From positions 35,861,047 to 35,925,046 of the forward strand of contig NC_061510.1 of assembly GCF_022539505.1 (NCBI RefSeq): a stretch of 64,000 bases of DNA, read 5' to 3'. The notes below the pieces were generated by a model. It was not told where the DNA came from. It ran no database searches and was given only the letters and a program-made list of their open reading frames with translations. Each line of letters starts with the position of its first letter. The stretch's first letter is position 1. The position numbers and the translations under genes were made by a program. Below are positions 57,181-64,000 of this stretch, piece by piece. The stretch comes from Lolium rigidum. Its lineage: Eukaryota > Streptophyta > Magnoliopsida > Poales > Poaceae.

Positions 57181-59729
57181 TCAGTCCGACATGTGTACGC
57201 TGGCCTCAACTTGCTTGGCAGTTAACAGGGCTCGGACTTCAGTATCTTGATCGGCCATCTCGGCGGGTGCCTGACCATAGGAATTCTCCTTCTTGGGGCA
57301 TGCGCCAGCCTCAAGCAAAATCTTGACGGTGTCCATATGTTCCCCTCTGGCAGCATGGTGAAGTGGCTGCACAGAGCAAATGAATAAATATATAGACCAT
57401 GTGGATAGCAAATAGATGTAAAATACGGTAAGCAAGTGATGAAACAATCAGCTTAGAGAGTTTACAGTATCGCCTTCAGCGTCAACGGTGTTGAGCATTC
57501 GCATCACACATCCTTCAGTATTTGTAGCAAAATTCAGAATGCACTGAACTATCTCAGTGAAGCCTGTACAAAAAGAATCTATAAGAAATACTGAACATAC
57601 AAATGTGCAAAAAGGAAAAATAAGCTCAACGCAGATGAAAAATGCAATACCTCCAGCACAAGCATCATGGAGGGGAATTGCCCCTTCTTCATCTTTGCAC
57701 TCCAGGCTTGCTCCTCGTTGGAGCAGTAGCTGGCAAGATGACCATAGTTAGATACCACCACAATCAGCGGAGAAAAAGGTCTAAAAAAGGTGGAGAAAAA
57801 TATGCGAGGTAATAATGTAAACCTGCACGCAAGGTAGATGGCCATATAAGCATGACAGGTGAAGCACAGTATCCCCATCTTCAACTGGATCATCAATGCT
57901 GCCAACATAGTTATCTGCGTAAACATAATAACAATAGACTCTAAGTAAAGAGCTCAATGGATGACCAACACATATGCATGCATGTGTTTTTCTGTTGCAG
58001 CTTTCCGCTATGCAATAAACTTCCAAAGAACACTAGCGTTAGAAACAAGTGACATTGACAAGTAAAGCAAGGTCTTAAACAAAGAAAAAAAACTAGCAAC
58101 AAAACTTTTGAAGCAATGCAGTCATTGTGGCCTAGAGTGCAAAGATCTTATAATAATCACTACACAAGCTTGAGAGAAAACATCGATGTCAACCATGGAA
58201 TCACAAGCATCTAACCACTGTACACAGTTCTACTCCGCAGTATCATCTCCCTTATCTCAGTTTCACTTTATGAAGAGCTGAACTGTTTAGTATGTATGCT
58301 ACAAGACGACAAAACATAGATGTACTTTTCTAGATAGACGTTTTCAAACAACAGAGATTGAATCCATACAGGTTTCAAGATAACGGGAACACCACCACCA
58401 CCACAAAGTACTGTTCTGAACATGAAAGCTATTCAATGATGGTTGGTTGCATCCATGCAGTTAAGAAAAACGTGATAACAGATTCCTACCCTTTAAAATT
58501 TTCTATGTTGGAAAAGAAATCAAGGTTGTGTTTGACATAGTGGATTTTCCAAAGTTTTGCTAATGTCAGGCAACAACCTCTTCTCTATAGCCATACAGTC
58601 GGGCTCCTTTGATTCATAGGATAGGAAAAGCATAGGATTGGGATGTCATGCATACTTCAATCCTATGGGAAGATGAAGTGTGTTTGATTGTAGCAAAGGA
58701 AATTTTCCATGAGGTATGACCTTTTATTTTTTCCTATAGGATTTACACTACAAGATTCATATAGGATTAGTTCCTATAGGATATGTTCCTATGAATCAAA
58801 CAACTTGTGTAGGAAATTTTCCTATAGGATCCAAATCCTACACAAATCCTAAGAATCAAAGGGGCCCTGAATAGTTTTATTATGAGAAACACTTAAAGGA
58901 ATTATTTGTTCTAAGAACTTTATTCTGTTGCTTCATTGGCACAACACAGCACTACCCCGATAGCTCTAAACGGAGTGCAACAATTAGAGATGCCATCACC
59001 ATGTGCTGATTGTAAGTCTGCCACAATTTTCACACAAGAGATGTCCTAGATTTCAACAACATAATTACAAACTTACCTTACACTTACATTGCACAAGGAA
59101 TACACCCATCTGGTGCTTCTACAAACAGAAATGCATTCTACTTAGTTGCTACTGGACTAAGTGAAGACTTCCGTTCCGCGTGACTAAGCTGATGGAAGCA
59201 CGAAGAGGGCTAGCACAGACGCGGACCTGAACCCATACATCGCAATCACCCGATACAAAACCCACGCTAGGAAAAGTTCAGGTAAAATACTAGCACATGC
59301 GTGCAGAACACCCATCAGTTCAGACAGTGGCACTGAACTTGAGTCTGAAACAGCTCCAATTTCGCTGACGCATCATGTGAAGCAGAGATCTGGCCAGCAA
59401 ACAACTTTCACGAAATAAGCACGCATAGAAGCAGACGGCACAAGCAAGAACAGGGACCAATCTATACAGCACGCACGCTCTGCTCTAATAAAATGATCCT
59501 GTAGAACCCTAGAAGCGTCGAAATTTAGGGAGGGGGCGGAATCAGTAAGGCAGTTACCGAGCGCGGTGCGGAGGGCGTCGACGTTGCCTGTCTGGGCGGC
59601 GTCGGCGAGGGCGCGGAGGTGGGGAGGCAGCGGCGCCTCCTCGTCGTCGGAGGCGGCGTCGAAGGCGTCGGCGTGCTCGGCGAGGTCGTCGTCGTCAACG
59701 AGGCCGTTGCGGCCGCCAGGGACTGCCAT
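57181..59729 (-). CDS. ankyrin-repeat protein, 5 exons, 208 aa
   Basis: Exons 59729-59558, 57914-57823, 57729-57651, 57563-57466, 57366-57181 join without a stop (627 nt). Residues 1-40 are acidic (MAVPGGRNGLVDDDDLAEHA). Three or four ankyrin repeats follow: ALADAAQTGNVDALRTAL, DGDTVLHLSCLYGHLPCVQL with LLLQRGASLECKDEEGAIPL, and GDTPLHHAARGEHMDTVKIL with LEAGACPKKENSYGQAP. Repeats of this kind fold into protein-binding stacks; the partner is unknown. It resembles a conserved small plant ankyrin protein (At3g09890 type). Intron 1 is 1.6 kb and contains a MITE. The ATG is the first of the frame and lies about 100 bp from a Mutator-like element that occupies the likely promoter or 5' UTR. Confidence 0.88.
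58601..58867. mobile_element. MITE in ankyrin gene intron 1
   Basis: 267 bp with inverted ends GGGCTCCTTTGATTCATAGG and (inverted) GGGCCCCTTTGATTCTTAGG and internal repeats of TCCTATAGGAT. The superfamily is uncertain because no clean target duplication is visible. Confidence 0.7.
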
Positions 59730-59833
59730 CTGCGGGCTAGGGTTGGGTCTCCGTGCGTCTTGGTTTCGGTGGGATCGCGAGCGGATTTCACGGCGGGGGA
59801 TTCGGCCAAGAGCTGAAAACCTACCTAGGCGGG

Positions 59834-60562
59834 GGAACCGGCTCCTCTAACGTGCGGGTAAGAAGTCAGAGACTGACTTTGCTTCTTGGAACTGGGGATT
59901 CTCCTCCAAAACAATTAAAAAGAAAAGAAAACTCTAGACTCTGCCTCTCCCGAGAAAAAAGAGCAGTTTGCTCCGGCCGTGCCTAGCTCAATCAGCGGCC
60001 AGCGCCACTGCTTGACTCGTCGTCGTCCAACGAGCATCGGCGCCCCCGTGCTCGTCGATTTAGCGGCGGTCCGCTGATTCGGCCAAGCCTTGGCTGCGTT
60101 GCCGCACGCCTCCGTCGACTCGCCATTGTACGTCTGCGCCGCCGTTGACGACAGTGAATCGCCCGCGTTGCAGCTTGACCCGTCGCCGACGAGCACCGGC
60201 GCCCGTGCCCAATGAGTCGTTGGTGCTTACGCTGATTCGCTCATGCCTCGACTGATGCGTCCATGCCTCCGTCGACTCGTTGCTGGACTGGAGTCCGCGC
60301 CGCCGTCGACAATAGTGAACCGCCCGCACCGCCGCGGCACCTTCGTCGACTTGCCGTGCCGCCAACCGCGCCTTCGTCGCCGACGGCTAGTTGTCCGTGC
60401 CGCTGGGCGCGCTTCATGCTTCTGTCGCTGATAGCGCTCCGCACCTTCTCGCCCGCTCTGGAGTTTTATTTTCTTTTTAATTTTTTTTAGAGGAGAATCC
60501 CCAGTTCCAAGAAGCAAAGTCAGTCTCTGACTTCTTACCCGCACGTTAGAGGAGCCAGTTCC
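59834..60562. mobile_element. Mutator-like element with about 100-bp TIRs and 9-bp TSD
   Basis: Inverted arms of about 105 bp start GGAACCGGCTCCTCTAACGT on one side and GGAACTGGCTCCTCTAACGT on the other and are nearly identical through GGGGATTCTCCTC. A perfect 9-bp duplication CTAGGCGGG flanks them (59825-59833 and 60563-60571). The 500-bp interior is GC-rich with internal repeats of CGCCTCCGTCGACTCG-like blocks, the look of a Pack-MULE carrying foreign sequence, but I recognise no source gene and no transposase. High arm identity suggests it is young. Confidence 0.88.
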
Positions 60563-60574
60563 CTAGGCGGGGCG

Positions 60575-62232
60575 GCGGCGCTGGAGACGACCGTCAAAGC
60601 ACTAGCCAGTGTGGAAAGTTGAAACCCTGAGCGCACCATCTCGGACCGCTGGATGAGAAATAGACGGTCCAGATAATACAAAATAAAAGAAACCTACACT
60701 AGCTCAAAAAATGACAGTCTGGTAATCTCGCGACATTTTCTCGGGTTCTACGTTCTCTACTTCGACTGCCCAGCAACATTGAAGAAGTTGTTCAGTTATC
60801 TTTCTGTGTCATATTGTTGTTAGTACTCTTGCAGATGTTGATTGGCTACTTCGACACTTGCACGTGTACACGTAGCCTTGGTATTGAGCCTCAAAGTAAA
60901 ATTATGGAAGAATCTTCGTTAGTTTTATAGATCTAAGGTTTAGAAAAAAAATCATGTCATGAAACAAGAAAGAGTTTGAAAATTTTGAAGATTTGCTAGT
61001 TTTATAAAAACTTCAATATTTCGTAATAGTTGAAGACAGCTCTACCGTGTACTATTTATTACTATAAATATATATATATGGTATTCATTGGCAAAGAAAA
61101 ATTAATATCGAGAGTGACTACTTCACATTCGATGCATGAGAATAGGTGATATCATCCAAACACCTCATGACTAGCACAAACCACGAAGCATTCTAAGAGT
61201 TTAGAGCATTTTCTGCTTGCTGGAAAATCCCACAAGCTTCGATTTTTGAAACACCAGTGTTTTTGTCGTGGGCTTATATTCATATTTTAAGTTTTAACCA
61301 ACTTTTATCTAAGTATAAAACGATTTATATTTGGAATCTTCTTGATGAATAGAGGAGTGATACAATACAGCGGCGGTGCTGGATACCACCGTCAAAGCAC
61401 CAGTGTGGAAAGTTGAAACCCTGGGCGCATCATCTCCGACCGCTGGATCACAAATAGACGGTCCAGATAATACTCACCAAAAGAAGCCTACACTAGTTCA
61501 AAAAATGCCGGTTCAGATAATACTCACCAAAAGAGTGGAGATTTGGTGCATATGGGCACTAGTGATCACGTTTTTTAAAAGAAATCAAAAATTATATTTT
61601 TGAGTTTCAGAAAAATCTAAAAAATATATGCATATAATCAATGATGTATTCCACGAACGTGCAAAATATCAATTTCAAATACTTTATATTCTTAGCTAAA
61701 AAATGATAAAAGTGTAGATCTAAGTAGTATATTTTCAATCTGCAAAACACACAAGATTTTGTCATTTTTTTTTCTAACAAAAATAAAAATAAATCAGGTT
61801 AAGATTTGCATGATTGTGAGATGTATCTGTGACAATCTCTAGAATTATTTTTAGATTTTTTGTTAAAATTTCAAAATATTTTTAAATTTTTAAACAATGG
61901 CGAGAGCACTGAAAATCGGGAGCCAAAAGGGCTTTCCGACCAAAAAAAGCCTACACTAATTCAAAAAATGCCATTCTAGTTATCTAAAGTAATATCGGGA
62001 GTGATTACTTCACAGTCGATGCCTGAGAATAGGTGATATCACTATCATAAATCACGGAGCATTCTAACAACCTAGGGCATTTTTTGCTTGTGATTGCATC
62101 AAACTACAAAAATCCCACAAGCATAGGTTTTTGAAACATCAGTGTTTTTGTTCTGGGCTTATATTCAGATTTTAAATCACCAACTTTCATCTAAGTATAA
62201 ATTGGTTATATTTGGAATCTTGCTGATGACTC
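60575..62232. repeat. diverged tandem duplication of about 0.8 kb
   Basis: Unit A (about 60575-61348) and unit B (about 61372-62232) share their beginnings (GTGTGGAAAGTTGAAACCCT; AATAGACGGTCCAGATAATA) and their ends (ACTTCACA-TCGATGC-TGAGAATAGGTGATATCA; TATTTGGAATCTT). The middle parts differ. A third partial copy of the CTACACTA(A/G)(T/C)TCAAAAAATG phrase is near 61950. No ORF of note. Confidence 0.75.
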
Positions 62233-62885
62233 AAGGTAGATACAACAGAGAACCAAGTATCAGTTACATGGAATCAAACAATATAATTTTTTCCAAGAAC
62301 TTGTGTCCAAACATAGAACATTCAGATGCACAAGCGGTATTTTATTTTAAAATGTCTTAACATTCAAAAATATACTATTTATTTCTAATGATAGGTTCAT
62401 ATGCAACCGACCAACTCGGCTCCAAACACACAAAAATCAACGACGACTAGACCCTCACGAGGTATGAACCCATATATGTCATATATATTGCCCGTGATCA
62501 CGAAATCTTAACATCAACTTTTCCATAGTCGTCGATCGGCCTTTGGTCTAATCAGATAAACGGGGTCCATGAGACCTAACGACCGCGCTGATGGGCATAA
62601 ACTCACCAGCTAAAGCTCATTTCGCTTTGACTAATTGATCCTGCATCATGTGCATGCTAATGAGAAGTTCAATAATAAACGATTAAAAAGGTGGAACGAT
62701 CATATCAGACCACGGGGCTTCGTGCTAACTTTACGAACCAATCGCAGCTTCATGTTCCTGAGATGCAGAACATCATTATCATCTTCAGTGCTGTCAGGCC
62801 GTGGCCCCAAAGGCTGTGCTAATTAGGTCGTTCTTTTCAGGTAAACTATGCATGGCAATCATGCCTGCTACGTGCTCTTTGCACA
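62233..62885. other. intergenic, no gene seen
   Basis: Ordinary AT-rich DNA between the duplication and the LINE tail. Confidence 0.5.
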
Positions 62886-64000
62886 GCTTAGAGATTTTTA
62901 TTTTAGAAAAGCCATCGAGGCAATTTATTGATTAATAAAGTTGCTTACATCATCTGCTAAGGGCATGTACAATCTTAGCCTGTCACATCATTTAGAGAAA
63001 GCCGTAGAGATAAGTCATACAATGCATTATTTCTTATTGTCGTCCCTAGTAGTTATAATGATAAATAATTAATTTTTAGTAAGAAATTAATTTGCTAAGG
63101 GAAAACATATTGTACTATACATAAAATAGCCTTCTATTATTTTTTAAGAGATGATCTCTTAGCTAAGGGAAGCTAAGGGAAGGCATCCTTCTTTTTCTTA
63201 TTTATCTCTCATCCAACTAAGTAAATTTGTTTACATGGCTAGGCTAAGGGAAGGCTGACGTTACCGTGTTGTACATGCCTTAATAGACCACACCGATAAT
63301 TTCCAGTTTGGTACATCCAATTTGGCTGGCTAAGATTAAACCGTCACGTAGTGCTCTAGCTTCAGCTGTGTCACCAATAAATGTTTGGTATCCCCAAGCA
63401 AGTTAGAAATACACCCCGATCATCCCCGATTACCGCACCTGAATCACCCAAGAAGGGGGATTGGGAGAATGCAACATCAACATCCAGCTTGTTATACCCT
63501 TCCCTGGGTTTCTCCCATCCATGCCAATGTGTCAGTTTTGTTTTTTTTAAGCGCTCTGAAATAGTTCAAGGCCAAGGCTAAATAAAATTGACTGTGAAGT
63601 TCTTGCCGGCTTTTGAACTTTTTCATCTCGATCGACCTGCCTCCAGATGTACGAGCATGCCATTGCAACTAGTTGTGGAAGATCAAGATCGAATTACCTA
63701 GGTGCCGCTTGCTGCTCCTTAATAAGACTTCAAAGACAGCCGACTTGTTCCTATCTTGAGAACATGCAACATTCAGATTTTCCCGAGTTGGCTATATGTA
63801 CCCAAGAATGCATGCTTTGTGTCCTCACAATGTACCGAAGAAATCCGACAAAGACCGCTATTGATTATGTGATTGTTCGTGAAAATTGCCTTGCACGGAT
63901 CGTGCCATGCAGCAATCTCCAAGCAAGGCTTAGGCCGAGCGGCGGAGGATCCTCGAGCTTAATGCTTAGGTTGCGGCTGAGGCCGCCCTGCGGTGGTGCG
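62886..64000 (-). mobile_element. decayed LINE, 3' part (runs off window)
   Basis: On the minus strand from the right edge: a zf-RVT-like region (HCEDTKHAFLGTY, about 63800-63850), then an RNase H-like domain (VAFSQSPFLGDSGAVIGDDRG, then AEARALRDGLILASQIGCTK one frame away, 63545-63300), then a LINE-like end TTATTAATCAATAAATTGCCTCGATGG-type (62886-62960). Several stops and frameshifts. A Tourist MITE at 62961-63280 splits the RNase H part from the 3' end. Confidence 0.7.
62961..63280. mobile_element. Tourist-type MITE inside the LINE
   Basis: 320 bp, GGGCATGTACAATCTTAGCC...GTTGTACATGCCT with TAA on both sides (62958-62960 and 63281-63283). Its termini resemble those of the MITE upstream of the DENN gene. 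Confidence 0.75.

Noticed and set aside
1..64000. tRNA, rRNA or snoRNA genes
   Set aside because: No cloverleaf with A and B box or rRNA-like block was noticed; the Met-tRNA-like phrase at 33526 is a retroelement primer site.

Overview
This is plant nuclear DNA from a grass. The Triticeae/Pooideae-type transposable elements, intron-rich genes, abundant Stowaway and Tourist MITEs and runs of exactly 100 Ns (749-848, 49239-49338) point to a large, repeat-rich cereal-type genome. I see no rRNA, tRNA, CRISPR array, bacterial operon or organellar segment.

Layout. 1-3656 is the 5' half of a Ty3/gypsy retrotransposon on the minus strand, with an assembly gap. 3657-4618 is the end of a CACTA transposon. 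5186-5722 is a Mutator-type element with a perfect 9-bp target duplication, and 6587-8140 is a LINE-derived insertion with a 19-bp duplication. 9401-19393 (minus) is an apparently intact 18-exon DENN-domain gene (934 codons plus stop), whose introns hold a LINE fragment and several MITEs. 19646-29021 is accessory DNA: a Tourist MITE, unrecognised exon-like ORFs, a broken CSC1/OSCA-like channel fragment, a solo LTR and a textbook Helitron 3' end. 29027-37264 is an LTR element with 3.7-kb LTRs around only 0.8 kb of interior. 37371-49742 is a nest of broken PIF/Harbinger transposases and LTR elements. 50284-53370 (plus) is a Tim17/22/23 (PRAT) family gene with an in-frame stop. 54032-55404 (minus) is a CCCH/WD40 (ZFWD-type) gene whose zinc finger is out of frame with its only good ATG. 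57181-59729 (minus) is an apparently intact 5-exon ankyrin-repeat gene with a Mutator element about 100 bp upstream of its ATG. The right end holds a diverged duplication and a decayed LINE.

The four host genes are unrelated (vesicle-trafficking GEF, organelle import-type membrane protein, RNA-binding/WD40 protein, ankyrin adaptor) and form no pathway. Exon joins were checked by hand: the DENN gene sums to 2805 nt and the ankyrin gene to 627 nt, both without internal stops. I found no convincing new biological system. The most useful observations are a systematic CAG/CTG-to-CG(A/G) difference between repeat copies, which looks like a base-calling artefact, several transposon insertions resolved to the base by their target duplications, and two host genes with apparently disabling lesions.
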